Shown here in pieces: positions 17,219 to 25,988 of a stretch of DNA of 64,000 nucleotides (positions within the stretch are counted from its first letter, which is position 1; each line of letters starts with the position of its first letter). The stretch is taken from assembly GCA_022601195.1 (NCBI GenBank), contig JAHZIX010000041.1, forward strand, positions 1 to 64,000, written 5' to 3'. The notes under the pieces were generated by a model. The model did no database searches and was not told the origin of the DNA. It saw nothing but the letters and a program-made list of their open reading frames with translations. This stretch comes from Deltaproteobacteria bacterium (lineage in GTDB: Bacteria > Acidobacteriota > Thermoanaerobaculia > Multivoradales > JAHZIX01). The position numbers and the translations under genes are program-made.

Positions 17219-18142
17219 CTACTGCCGACGAGCGGTGAGTTCCAAGTTCTTGAACTCGACCTCGCTCCCCTTCTCCATGAGAAAGGACTCATAGCGGTAG
17301 GTATCGTCATCGACGATGGTGGTGACTCCCTTGTTGGTCATCGCTTTTCCGGACTCGGGATCGACAAAGTCCGCAACCATCGTGCGAATTGCACCGTCTG
17401 CTTCGCAATCTCCCTCGAAAGTCATGGTGTTGGTTCCGAGGGTATCCCTCCAAGTTCCGACGTATCTCTGTTTCTGATTGTCATAGCCATCGATGCCCAG
17501 ACCATCGATGGCTTGCCCCATGAATTGGCCGTGAAATCTTGTCTCCACGAATCGGCCATCGAGAATCCAATGGGACTCGAACGTACCGAACAGTTCCATG
17601 GCCGGACTTTCAGGGCTATGCCAGACCTTCATGACGACATTCCAGCTGCCAATGGCAGCCGCTAGGTGCTCATGGTGTTCCCCGGGGACAGCATGAATCT
17701 CGAAAGAGTCCAGCTGGGGGCCCTCCTCTTGGGCTTCTTCAATCGAGTCAGGGCCGGCTTCTCGAAGAGGATCCACAGGAATTGCCTTCGTCTCGGTTGC
17801 CTCTTCTTCGGGGGCCTCTTGTTTGGGGGCCTCTCTCTTAAGGGGACCTCCTTCGGCAGGCACGGCTTCAGGCTTGGTGGCCGCATCGCCGTCCGGGGTC
17901 GCCTCCTCCAGCTCCAGCTCGCTCAGTGCGGGCTCTTCTGATTCCGATTCGTCTGCTACTGCTACTGGGGCAAGGGGATCCGATGAGGCGGCCGGTGTTG
18001 TCCTCCCATCCTCCTCGCCGATCTTTCTCGCCGCCTCTCCACCAGACACCTCTTGCCCGCGAAGAGGTTGAGGAACCACCCCACCGACGAGAAATGCTAC
18101 GAAAAGGAGCACCCGCCATTTGCCATCAAACCTCTCGCCCAT
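17219..18142 (-). CDS. DUF1579 exported protein with acidic Pro/Glu-rich linker
   Basis: 307 residues from ATG 18142, after AAGGAGAGGGCTCG; an upstream ATG lacks such a site. Signal peptide about 1-30, then a 100-residue low-complexity Glu/Ala/Pro region (about 35-140), then DUF1579 (about 150-305): IGSWNVVMKVWHSP, WILDGRFVETRFHGQ, GIDGYDNQKQRYVGTW and TFEGDCEADG. DUF1579 is a beta-barrel-like family of unknown role. It converges on the GGT gene with only 37 bases between them. Confidence 0.85.
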   Translation of the reverse strand: MGERFDGKWRVLLFVAFLVGGVVPQPLRGQEVSGGEAARKIGEEDGRTTPAASSDPLAPVAVADESESEEPALSELELEEATPDGDAATKPEAVPAEGGPLKREAPKQEAPEEEATETKAIPVDPLREAGPDSIEEAQEEGPQLDSFEIHAVPGEHHEHLAAAIGSWNVVMKVWHSPESPAMELFGTFESHWILDGRFVETRFHGQFMGQAIDGLGIDGYDNQKQRYVGTWRDTLGTNTMTFEGDCEADGAIRTMVADFVDPESGKAMTNKGVTTIVDDDTYRYESFLMEKGSEVEFKNLELTARRQ

Positions 18143-18528
18143 CGAGCCCTCTCCTTGTCGTTCTGTTGGCGTCAATTCTAGCAGCCTGGCATGAACGGCG
18201 CTGGCTGGTGAAGCGGGTTGCCGAGAAGCGGCTCGATGGAGGTAGGTCAGGGAAGAGTGCTGCCGCCAGAAGCCCCTGAGTAGACCGCCAGAGCCTCACT
18301 ACCGGTTGGGCACCCCAAACGGTCCTAACCTTTCCTCAGCGCGATAGGCAGCAAGCGAAGCTCGCCCTCGATCCCAAGATCTCCTCCCGATTCCCTGAGC
18401 AAGGTCTGTCACAAATTCGACGGGGGGCTCCGTTAAGAAAATCGCGTTTCCGCAGCAGTGAATATCACTTCTCAAGCATCTTCCAGCGGACCTTGTCGAT
18501 CCAGAACGGCCATGTTAAAAGAACTGGT
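18143..18528. other. Divergent intergenic region
   Basis: Separates the diverging DUF1579 and outer-membrane protein genes and should hold both promoters. No clear hexamer pair, terminator or RNA was recognised. Confidence 0.35.
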
Positions 18529-19485
18529 ATGACTACACCGTTTCGCCTGACAAAGATCCGGCACCAGCTACGATGCTGGCGGTTCGAAGTGATTCTCGCA
18601 GGCTGCTGCGCCAGCCTCCTGGCCTCCACCGCCGGAGGACAGGTCAACACCGAAAAGCTGAGAGTGGGAGCGGACCAGCCCGGCTTTGGTGGCCATTTTG
18701 ATCTCACCTTCGCCCTGCGCAATGGCAATTCCGACGTCTTGACCCTCGGCAGTGGCTTTCAGGTTCAATACGTTGTCCTGCCGGAAGACCCGGCTCACCA
18801 AGATTCAACTCTTCAAGAAGAAGTAGAGGTTCCATCCGAGTCACCCTCTATCGATTCCCACCAGAGCGATCCAGCAGGAAACCTCGAGAAAAAAGACGCC
18901 CACCGGCTGGTCTATGAGAAGCAGGTACTTTTTCTGGTTTCCAGCTACTCGTTTTCCGAACAGAACGACGAAAGAGCCGTCAACAGTGGCTTTTCTCATC
19001 TGCGTTGGGGAAGAAATAGAGGCCCCCGCCTCGGCATCGAAGCCTTCGCCCAGCATCAGTTCAATGAATTCACGAATCTGGACACCAGAGTCCTCCTAGG
19101 GCTTGGAGGGCGTTTCGCTCTGTTTCGCAAGCCTCAAAAGGAGGCCTTCCTCGGCTCCGGATATATGTTCGAATTCGAGCGCCTCGATGTCCCCGTGGAA
19201 GGCCCTGATGATCTCGAATCGAGACACCACCGGTGGACGAATTACATCTCGATCAAGATCAACACACCGGACGACCGGCTGCTATTCGTCAATACCCTCT
19301 ACGTGCAACCACGGTTCGACCAGCCGGACGACCTGAGACTGCTCGATGAGGCAGAGCTACAGATCAAGATCACCGATCGAGTTTCCTTTGGGCTTTCCGC
19401 TTCCCTGGCTCACGACAGCGATCCACCAGAAGGAATCAAAGAGACCGATATCACCATCGTCAACCGATTCCGAGTTAAATTCTAA
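18529..19485 (+). CDS. DUF481 outer-membrane beta-barrel protein
   Basis: 318 residues from ATG 18529; a TTG at 18493 would add 12 residues. Signal peptide about 20-37 (ILAGCCASLLASTAGG). Alternating amphipathic strands such as HFDLTFALRNGNSDVLTLG, KQVLFLVSSYSFSEQ, SGFSHLRWG, and aromatic or charged end FRVKF fit DUF481, a predicted barrel family often annotated as a salt-induced outer membrane protein. A Ser/Glu-rich loop (about 85-125) is probably extracellular or periplasmic. It stands alone. Confidence 0.75.
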   Translation: MTTPFRLTKIRHQLRCWRFEVILAGCCASLLASTAGGQVNTEKLRVGADQPGFGGHFDLTFALRNGNSDVLTLGSGFQVQYVVLPEDPAHQDSTLQEEVEVPSESPSIDSHQSDPAGNLEKKDAHRLVYEKQVLFLVSSYSFSEQNDERAVNSGFSHLRWGRNRGPRLGIEAFAQHQFNEFTNLDTRVLLGLGGRFALFRKPQKEAFLGSGYMFEFERLDVPVEGPDDLESRHHRWTNYISIKINTPDDRLLFVNTLYVQPRFDQPDDLRLLDEAELQIKITDRVSFGLSASLAHDSDPPEGIKETDITIVNRFRVKF

Positions 19486-19678
19486 GGCGTTCCCTGCCGG
19501 CAACCTCTTCCTAGTAGGGTCGGCGAGCGGCCTCCTCTTGGAGCCAGCCAGCTTCACCTCCGGCACTTAGCGCAAGCCGAGGGCCTCTTCGGCATCAACT
19601 TTCGAGTAGGACCTGCGTAGATAACCTATGCAGCAAAACTTTGGTCAAGCGTTCCAACTCGGAAGAGCGACGTATCGA

Positions 19679-20668
19679 ATGGTCTTCAGGAGAAGACTCA
19701 CTCTTCCCCTGAGCTTCACAGGTCGACACCTTCTAGGGTTGTTTTGCGTCCTTTCTGCCTGTGCACCCCCCGTGGATCAAGAGATGCCCTCGCCCGCTGC
19801 TGAGCAGGTCTCCCCCTACGTCAGCTCGGAACCCCTCACCGAGCCTCGTATTTTCGGGCCGCAGATTCTCTCGGCACCGACCCCGGAATTTGCCACGACT
19901 TTCTCACCGGATGGCAGTGAGGTGTATTTCAACACCACCCCAGCGGACCGGAGCCGCATCGATCTCGTCTCGAGCCGATTCGAGACAGGGGGCTGGAAAA
20001 CCCCGCAGCCAGTCCCCTTCGCCAAGGGTTTTCGGAATCTGGACCCATTTATTACCGCCGACGGCAAACGGCTTTATTTCAGCTCCGACCTACCCACGCA
20101 AGGAAAAGAACCCAGACCGGATACAGATATCTGGTTCGTAGAAAGAACGGAGCTCGACAGCGGTGAGAGAGGCTGGAGTAGTCCGGTTCACACCGGGCCG
20201 GCCATCAACAATGATGGATGGGATATCTACACCTCGTTGACTCTCGACGGGACCCTCTACTTCAGCTCGGACCGGGAAGGTACTACCTGGATATACCGAT
20301 CCCGCTGGACCGAGGCCGGCTTTGAAGATCCCCAACGGCTGAGCTCAGCAGTGAACTTTCCAGAAGGCTCGGGAAATCCTTGTATCGCGTCGGACGAGAG
20401 CTTTCTTCTTTTCAGCGCCGACCTTCCTGGTGGGCTCGGCGGTTCTGACCTCTACTTGAGCTTGGTCCAAGACGGCGAATTCACCCCAGCAACTCGCCTG
20501 CCGACGCCCATCAACTCAGCCTTCGGAGACTTCGCTCCCGCTCTCAGCCCGGATGGGAAATACCTGTTCTTCACCAGCGAACGGCCCGGCATCGTCCCAG
20601 CGGGAGCGACCGAGGGAAGACCACCCGGCGATCTCTATCAGGTAGAGCTAGCAGCGGTATTGCCGTAA
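19679..20668 (+). CDS. PD40 beta-propeller lipoprotein
   Basis: 329 residues from ATG 19679. A lipobox LSAC places the lipidated Cys at 28. The body carries WD40-like/PD40 propeller blades: TTFSPDGSEVYFNT, PFITADGKRLYFSSD, TSLTLDGTLYFSSDR, CIASDESFLLFSAD and PALSPDGKYLFFTSER. These blades occur in TolB and in exported binding proteins. It is probably an outer-membrane or periplasmic lipoprotein with a binding role; no enzyme domain is attached. An ATG at 19628 would lengthen the N terminus and weaken the signal. Confidence 0.85.
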   Translation: MVFRRRLTLPLSFTGRHLLGLFCVLSACAPPVDQEMPSPAAEQVSPYVSSEPLTEPRIFGPQILSAPTPEFATTFSPDGSEVYFNTTPADRSRIDLVSSRFETGGWKTPQPVPFAKGFRNLDPFITADGKRLYFSSDLPTQGKEPRPDTDIWFVERTELDSGERGWSSPVHTGPAINNDGWDIYTSLTLDGTLYFSSDREGTTWIYRSRWTEAGFEDPQRLSSAVNFPEGSGNPCIASDESFLLFSADLPGGLGGSDLYLSLVQDGEFTPATRLPTPINSAFGDFAPALSPDGKYLFFTSERPGIVPAGATEGRPPGDLYQVELAAVLP

Positions 20669-20840
20669 CCCTCTGCTCCGCCCCTAGCCCTTTATCCTCA
20701 CCTATTTCGTTGTCAGGCACCTTAGCTGCCTGAAGATCCCACCAAGAAGGTAATTTCTGCGCCGTAGGCAGAGTCGCCTTCTGGCACCGGAGATCCAACT
20801 AGCTTCGGAGACGCATCACAAGATCGGCGAGCAGGATGGA

Positions 20841-22175
20841 CTAGAGCAACTCACTTGCCAGGTTCGCCAGAGGAGAGCGCTCTCCCTTCTTGAGATCCAC
20901 ATGGGCGTAGAGGTCGTTCCCTTTGAGGCGGTCGATGAGGTAGGAAAGACCGTTGCTGCGAGCGTCCAGATAGGGCGTATCGATCTGAAAAATATCCCCC
21001 GTTAGGACCACCTTGGTGCCATCGCCGGCACGGGTGATGATGGTCTTGATCTCGTGGGGAGTCAGGTTCTGCGCCTCGTCGATGATGAACAGGACCCGAG
21101 AAAAACTGCGACCGCGAATATAGGCCAGAGGAATGATCTGCAACTTCTCCGCCTCGACCATTCCTTGAATTCGCTTGTACTCCTGGCTCGAGGCATCGAA
21201 GCGACTCTTGATGAAGCTCAGGTTGTCCCACAGCGGCTGCATGTATGGGTTGATCTTGGACTGAGCATCCCCCGGGAGGTAACCGATATCTTTGCTGCTC
21301 AGCGGCACGATGGGGCGCGCCAGGTAAATCTGACGGTAGCCGCTACGTTGTTCCAAAGCAGCCGCAAGGGCCAACAAGGTCTTGCCGGTCCCAGCAGGCC
21401 CCGTCAAGCTCACGAGCTGAATGGCTGGATCCAAAAGGGCGTGCAAGGCGAAACTCTGTTCCGCATTCCGCGGCTGAATACCGTAAGCCGGGCGCTTCTG
21501 GATGAGCTCGATGCGTCTTTGTCGAGGGTTGTACCAGGCCAGGGCCGAGCTCTGCCCGTGGGTCAAGATGAAGAACTGATGGGCCGGAGGAGGCTCGGAG
21601 AAGATCTTCTCCGGGGCCAACCAACCCTGTTTGTAGAGCTCCTCAAGATTCTCCGGCGAAGGAACTTCCAAGGACGACGCACCGGCGTGAAGACGCTCGA
21701 CATCCTCGATCTGAACCCGTTTGTAGTCCTCCGCGGGCAGTTGCAGTGCCCTGGCCTTGAGCCGTAGGTTGATGTCTTTGCTAACTAGAATGACAGGCCG
21801 TGACTCTTCGCGAGACCGCAGCGCCAGAGCTGCGCCAAGAATGCGATGGTCGTTCTCCGAGCCGACAAAGGGAGAGTCGCCGTTGGTGGAGCTAGGAGGA
21901 GCCGTGACCACACGAACCCGGCCGGAGCCATTGCCGTTCAAGGGAATCCACTCCTGTAACAGATTGCCACCGGAAAGTTGATCCAACACTCGAATGAACT
22001 GGCGGGCATTGCGATTCAGCTCGCTATTGCCTTTCTTGAATTGGTCCAGTTCTTCGAGCACCGTCATGGGGACGGCAATATCGTGTTCCTCAAAGCTGCT
22101 GAGGACTTGGTGGTCATGCAGGATGACCGACGTGTCCAGGACAAATATCTTCGTCGAATCAGGTGCGTCGTTCAT
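20841..22175 (-). CDS. phoH2: PIN-PhoH fusion (PhoH2-type RNase/ATPase)
   Basis: 444 residues: an N-terminal PIN nuclease domain (about 1-165; IFVLDTSVI with Asp14, MTVLEELDQFK, SENDHRILGAAL, ILVSKDINLR) and a C-terminal PhoH ATPase (about 230-444; Walker A GPAGTGKT near 260, Walker B FIIDEAQN near 362, VVLTGDIFQID). The acidic PIN residues are kept. Mycobacterial PhoH2 with this layout unwinds and cleaves RNA. It is followed after 18 bases by msrB on the upstream side, which probably starts the transcript. Confidence 0.93.
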   Translation of the reverse strand: MNDAPDSTKIFVLDTSVILHDHQVLSSFEEHDIAVPMTVLEELDQFKKGNSELNRNARQFIRVLDQLSGGNLLQEWIPLNGNGSGRVRVVTAPPSSTNGDSPFVGSENDHRILGAALALRSREESRPVILVSKDINLRLKARALQLPAEDYKRVQIEDVERLHAGASSLEVPSPENLEELYKQGWLAPEKIFSEPPPAHQFFILTHGQSSALAWYNPRQRRIELIQKRPAYGIQPRNAEQSFALHALLDPAIQLVSLTGPAGTGKTLLALAAALEQRSGYRQIYLARPIVPLSSKDIGYLPGDAQSKINPYMQPLWDNLSFIKSRFDASSQEYKRIQGMVEAEKLQIIPLAYIRGRSFSRVLFIIDEAQNLTPHEIKTIITRAGDGTKVVLTGDIFQIDTPYLDARSNGLSYLIDRLKGNDLYAHVDLKKGERSPLANLASELL

Positions 22176-22193
22176 GGTGGAAGGTTTTCTCTT

Positions 22194-22589
22194 CTAGCTC
22201 TCTTCCAGTTTCAGGGAGGCAGAATTGATGCAGTACCGCAAACCCGTGGGATTCGGCCCATCAGGAAAGACATGACCCAGATGCCCCTGGCAACGGCCAC
22301 ACAGGACTTCAGATCGCACCATGCCGTGACTGGTATCCGTCTCCGTCTCTACGCTGCCATCTTTCGCCGGCTGATAGAAGCTCGGCCAGCCGGAGCCAGA
22401 ATCGAATTTCGTTGACGATTCAAAAAGCGCCAACCCGCACCCAGCACAATGGTAGGTGCCGTCCTCATGATTGTCCCAATACTCACCAGTGAACGCCCTC
22501 TCGGTGCCACCTTCTCGCAAGACGCGGTATTGCTCCGAGGTCAGCTGCTTCTTCCACTCTTCTTCGTTCTTAGGCATTTCGTCGCTCAT
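22194..22589 (-). CDS. msrB: Peptide methionine-R-sulfoxide reductase
   Basis: 131 residues, full length for MsrB. Shows both zinc CxxC pairs (CAGC and CGRC), SGSGWPSFYQP, GHLGHVFPDGP and the catalytic RYCINSASL. It reduces methionine-R-sulfoxide in proteins using thioredoxin. No signal peptide, so cytoplasmic. AAGGAGGTATCGCG gives a strong ribosome site. It precedes the PIN-PhoH gene by 18 bases in the same direction, probably one transcript. Confidence 0.96.
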   Translation of the reverse strand: MSDEMPKNEEEWKKQLTSEQYRVLREGGTERAFTGEYWDNHEDGTYHCAGCGLALFESSTKFDSGSGWPSFYQPAKDGSVETETDTSHGMVRSEVLCGRCQGHLGHVFPDGPNPTGLRYCINSASLKLEES

Positions 22590-22722
22590 CGCGATACCTC
22601 CTTCTCTTGGCTCCTGTACGGGTGGCGTCTTGATTTGGTTTCGTTGCGTTCAAACCCAAACGCTATCTGAGCGCGCCCTCCAACCGAAAGATCTTTCCGT
22701 TCCTCACGAAGCACCAGCCAGC

Positions 22723-22728
22723 TATACT
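22723..22728 (+). promoter_or_regulatory. Candidate -10 box of a near-leaderless transcript
   Basis: TATACT ends 10 bases before ATG 22739, with no Shine-Dalgarno between. A start site at the usual distance would leave a leader of only about three bases. The -35 region is poor (TTCCTC at 17 bp). Confidence 0.3.
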
Positions 22729-22738
22729 GCTCGCCTCC

Positions 22739-23812
22739 ATGGCAACAACAATTTACAACGTTGCGATGTTCCTGGTGGGATGTCACGCGCTCTGGAGCAT
22801 ATCCCGAGTGGAGTCGAAAGAGGTCTTCCGAAAGTTCAGGATGAACCTCTACCAGGTCGCCCTGACCGGTTCCCTTCTGGCCTTCGTGCTCGCCGGCACT
22901 TTCGGAAGACTGCGACTTCTGGCCTATGGAATCTTTCTCCACGGAATCCTGGTGCTGGTGGGTTCGGGGCTGCTTCTTTGGCAGCGCCACCGCCGCCTCG
23001 CTGCGATCTCCCTCCTGGCCGCTCTCGGCATTGGCACCGTAGGTGCAGATGCCTTTCTCATCGAACCTCATTGGCTCGAAATCCGCCGCTTCCACCTTTC
23101 CAGCACCAAGCTCCAGGCGCCGCTGAAAGTCGCCCTATTGGCCGACTTTCAGACCGACGAGATCGGTGAGTATGAGCTGCGAGTGCTACGCCGAACCCTG
23201 CAGGAAAAGCCAGATCTGATCCTCTTCGCCGGGGACTATATTCAGGAAGCGAACCCGGAACGATACCGGGCGCTTGGCCAACAGCTGCGTCAGTCCTTGG
23301 CCGACATGGGCTTCTCCGCCCCTCTGGGGGTCATCGCGGTCGGAGGCAACGCGGACTCTCGGCACTGGCCAAGTCTCTTTGAAGGTCTTTCCTTCACTCT
23401 CGTCGAAGAGACCACCAGCCTGGACCTTTCTCAACTACGAGTTACAGCCCTCTCCATGACGGACTCCTTTCAAACCTCCTTGAAAGTGCCGGCCAACGAA
23501 GCTTTTCACATCGTCCTCGGCCACGCACCGGACTTCGCTCTTGGCCAAGTCGACGCGGACCTATTGGTCGCTGGCCATATCCACGGCGGTCAAGTGCGCC
23601 TCCCCTGGATCGGCCCTTTGATCACCTTCTCTCAAGTTCCCCGCTCCTGGTCCAGCGGACTCACCCATCTCGACTCGGGAGCCGCTTTGGTGGTCTCTCG
23701 AGGCATCGGTATGGAGCGGCTGGAAGCGCCCCGTCTGCGCTTCCTTTGCCGTCCGGAGTTGGTGTTTATCGACCTCTTGCCGACCGGCGAGCCGGCCTCA
23801 CCTGGAGGGTAG
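22739..23812 (+). CDS. Membrane-anchored calcineurin-like phosphoesterase, divergent active site
   Basis: 357 residues with about four N-terminal membrane segments (1-110) and a calcineurin-like phosphoesterase domain (about 125-350), like YaeI/YkuE-type proteins. Motifs: LLADFQTD (family D-x-H, here D-F-Q), FAGDYIQ (GD kept), VGGNAD (family GNHD/E, His lost), LGHAPDF and AGHIHGGQ (both kept). Two of the metal-ligand motifs are altered, so activity may be changed or lost. Its last bases overlap the convergent gene ending at 23766. Confidence 0.82.
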   Translation: MATTIYNVAMFLVGCHALWSISRVESKEVFRKFRMNLYQVALTGSLLAFVLAGTFGRLRLLAYGIFLHGILVLVGSGLLLWQRHRRLAAISLLAALGIGTVGADAFLIEPHWLEIRRFHLSSTKLQAPLKVALLADFQTDEIGEYELRVLRRTLQEKPDLILFAGDYIQEANPERYRALGQQLRQSLADMGFSAPLGVIAVGGNADSRHWPSLFEGLSFTLVEETTSLDLSQLRVTALSMTDSFQTSLKVPANEAFHIVLGHAPDFALGQVDADLLVAGHIHGGQVRLPWIGPLITFSQVPRSWSSGLTHLDSGAALVVSRGIGMERLEAPRLRFLCRPELVFIDLLPTGEPASPGG

Positions 23813-25988
23813 CGCTGATCCCCGATGGCGGAAGAGCCGCGGAGAGCACGAGCACTTTTCCGGTCTCGGGAATCTCCACCGGTAGAGGCCGAACGCCACC
23901 GACGGTGCCTTGCCGGAGCCGGTTGCGCTCTTTCTGAAAGGCCTCCCTTGCTAGCGAATCTCGAGCGATGGCTAGCTGGTCTCGAAAACTCCGAGCCGTG
24001 GGCACACTGTAAGTTTCCGCCGTTACGAGGACCTCTTCCGAGATGGTCGCTAGAGACATCCGCAATACAGCTCCAAAGACCTGACCGTTGTCGAGACGAA
24101 ACTCCTGGCGGGCCGAGCTGAAACCATCCAGCGAAGCTGTCAGGGTGTAGGCTCCCCCCTGCAAGCGCCGGAACCAGAACTGGCCGTCTTCGTCGGTCAC
24201 GGTCGACAGGGATCTGGTGAGGGTTTCAGAGCTCAGACCTACCGTCACACCCGGAAGGCTCGTTCCGTCTTCTGCCCTAGCCTGCCCCCGAACCTCTGCT
24301 CTACCGCCGGAAGTCGGAGCGGATACCTTCCTTCCCTTGGCGCTTCGAACCTCGAGGGACTCCATGAGACGGTCTACTAAGACCTCCGAGGGGTCCACCG
24401 GAGATAACTCGCTGCTCGCAAGCCGGTACCTCGCATCCTGCGGTAGCAACAGTCTCCATTGGTGCCCTAGAACCGGTAGGTTCGTCTGCGCCAAAGAAAT
24501 TGCCAGCTGGGTCCGTCCCGAGGGCACAGCCCGTTCTTCCACGGAAACAACCTCTACCCGAGACTCCGCTCCAGGCGCCATCGGCAAGGCCAGGGTGAGG
24601 GTGCCATGAAGAATCATGGGACGCACCGGCTGACCGCCGACAGAAGCGGACCAGAAAGTGGCGCCGGAGGGAAGCTCCAACTCTAGAGCCCCTCCCGCTC
24701 CTCGTACCCAGAACTGATCCCGGTGAACCAAGCTCCCATCCACGGTCAGAAGAGTGGTCGTTTGCCGATCCCGAATGACCGCCTCCGAGGAGGGGGCAGC
24801 CGGTAGGAGATCGAGACCCAGCGTTGCTTCCACAGCCATTCCACCCCCCTCCGAGGTCACTTCGCTCCACCGCCAGGCGGCCGCGGGCTGGAGAAAAGAG
24901 AACCGGGTTCGCAACGGCAGCGGTAAATCTTCGAGGTCCACTCGCGCCCAATCCTGCACCGGCGTCGGTTCGGCTCGGGCGGCGATGGACGACGAAAAAA
25001 GCAGATAGCGAGCTCGTACCAGCTCGACCGGTCGAAGCGAAGGCAGGCTCAAGGACGCGGTATTCACAGGCCGAGAAGTGACAGCTAGAAATCCGACTCC
25101 TTCCAGCTTCTGTTTGCGATGCACTTCCAGCTGGCGACCACTCACTTCCGGAAGTGCTTTTCCCTCGTCCGTCACCAACCGTTCTGGCTCGAAACCTTGC
25201 GGAAGCTCTAGTCGAAAAGTTGCCAGATTCCCCCTCAGGACTTCGTAATGAAGTAGATCCAAGCGGCGCGCCCCTTGGGCCCCAAGGTCGACGTAGGTCG
25301 CCGCGACAATCCGCACCAGAGCCTCTTCAGAGCTTTCCTCCTCGACCTGACGCCAAACCTCCAGACGATGACTTTGGGAGCGATCAAAGGCCAACCGCAG
25401 GTGCCGTCGCTGCCCCTTTTCCTCCTCCAGTACCACCACAGCGCCATCACACTCCCAGGCTAGTTCCAAAGGCAGGTCTACATTGGTGATGGCTACCGGC
25501 GAGGAGCTCGCCTGGAGGTCCAGCCCCAAACGACCATTCCGACGCTCCAGGGGCACTGCCCCCTGGAGCTCGAGGAAATAGCTACCAGCCTCTGACGGCA
25601 CCAAGACGAGAGTGCCTTGGTCATCTCGATGCAATGCCAGGCCCACGGAGGGTTCCACCTGGATACCACCTGCCAAACCGGTCAAGGGCACGGGCAAGAG
25701 GTTCTCGGGGATCCCTAGAACCGTGACCTCGAAGCGGCTTCGAATCGTCGCCAACTCACCGTCGAGAGAAATGTGAGTCTCTTGGGAAACCCATTCAATC
25801 GCTCCAGGGTCCACCTCCTCCCCCAATTCCTGGTCCTGAGCTTCCGCTCTATCGGAAAGAGCGATGAACTCTGATAGCGGCAAGGTCACCTCGGCAGCCC
25901 GGGCAGCTGCTACCTCCCCTGCTTCCAGAACGGAGGTGAAGACGACGAAAGCCACTAGATTCGCCAAGACTCTCTGCCGGGTACCCAT
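23766..25988 (-). CDS. Large exported protein with carboxypeptidase-regulatory-like domain
   Basis: 740 residues from ATG 25988, which shares its A with the TAA of the upstream gene (TAATG), indicating coupled translation. Signal peptide about 1-29. Mostly beta-rich with alternating short strands; near 563-646 is a carboxypeptidase-regulatory-like fold (VRGQARAEDGTSLPGVTV, TDEDGQFWFRRLQGGAYTL), as found before TonB receptors. After it comes LVTAETYSVPT and a basic helical tail. Both this and the upstream protein begin their mature part with VTLPL followed by a Glu-rich segment, so they are distant paralogues. Function unknown. Confidence 0.82.
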   Translation of the reverse strand: MGTRQRVLANLVAFVVFTSVLEAGEVAAARAAEVTLPLSEFIALSDRAEAQDQELGEEVDPGAIEWVSQETHISLDGELATIRSRFEVTVLGIPENLLPVPLTGLAGGIQVEPSVGLALHRDDQGTLVLVPSEAGSYFLELQGAVPLERRNGRLGLDLQASSSPVAITNVDLPLELAWECDGAVVVLEEEKGQRRHLRLAFDRSQSHRLEVWRQVEEESSEEALVRIVAATYVDLGAQGARRLDLLHYEVLRGNLATFRLELPQGFEPERLVTDEGKALPEVSGRQLEVHRKQKLEGVGFLAVTSRPVNTASLSLPSLRPVELVRARYLLFSSSIAARAEPTPVQDWARVDLEDLPLPLRTRFSFLQPAAAWRWSEVTSEGGGMAVEATLGLDLLPAAPSSEAVIRDRQTTTLLTVDGSLVHRDQFWVRGAGGALELELPSGATFWSASVGGQPVRPMILHGTLTLALPMAPGAESRVEVVSVEERAVPSGRTQLAISLAQTNLPVLGHQWRLLLPQDARYRLASSELSPVDPSEVLVDRLMESLEVRSAKGRKVSAPTSGGRAEVRGQARAEDGTSLPGVTVGLSSETLTRSLSTVTDEDGQFWFRRLQGGAYTLTASLDGFSSARQEFRLDNGQVFGAVLRMSLATISEEVLVTAETYSVPTARSFRDQLAIARDSLAREAFQKERNRLRQGTVGGVRPLPVEIPETGKVLVLSAALPPSGISATLQVRPARRSARGR

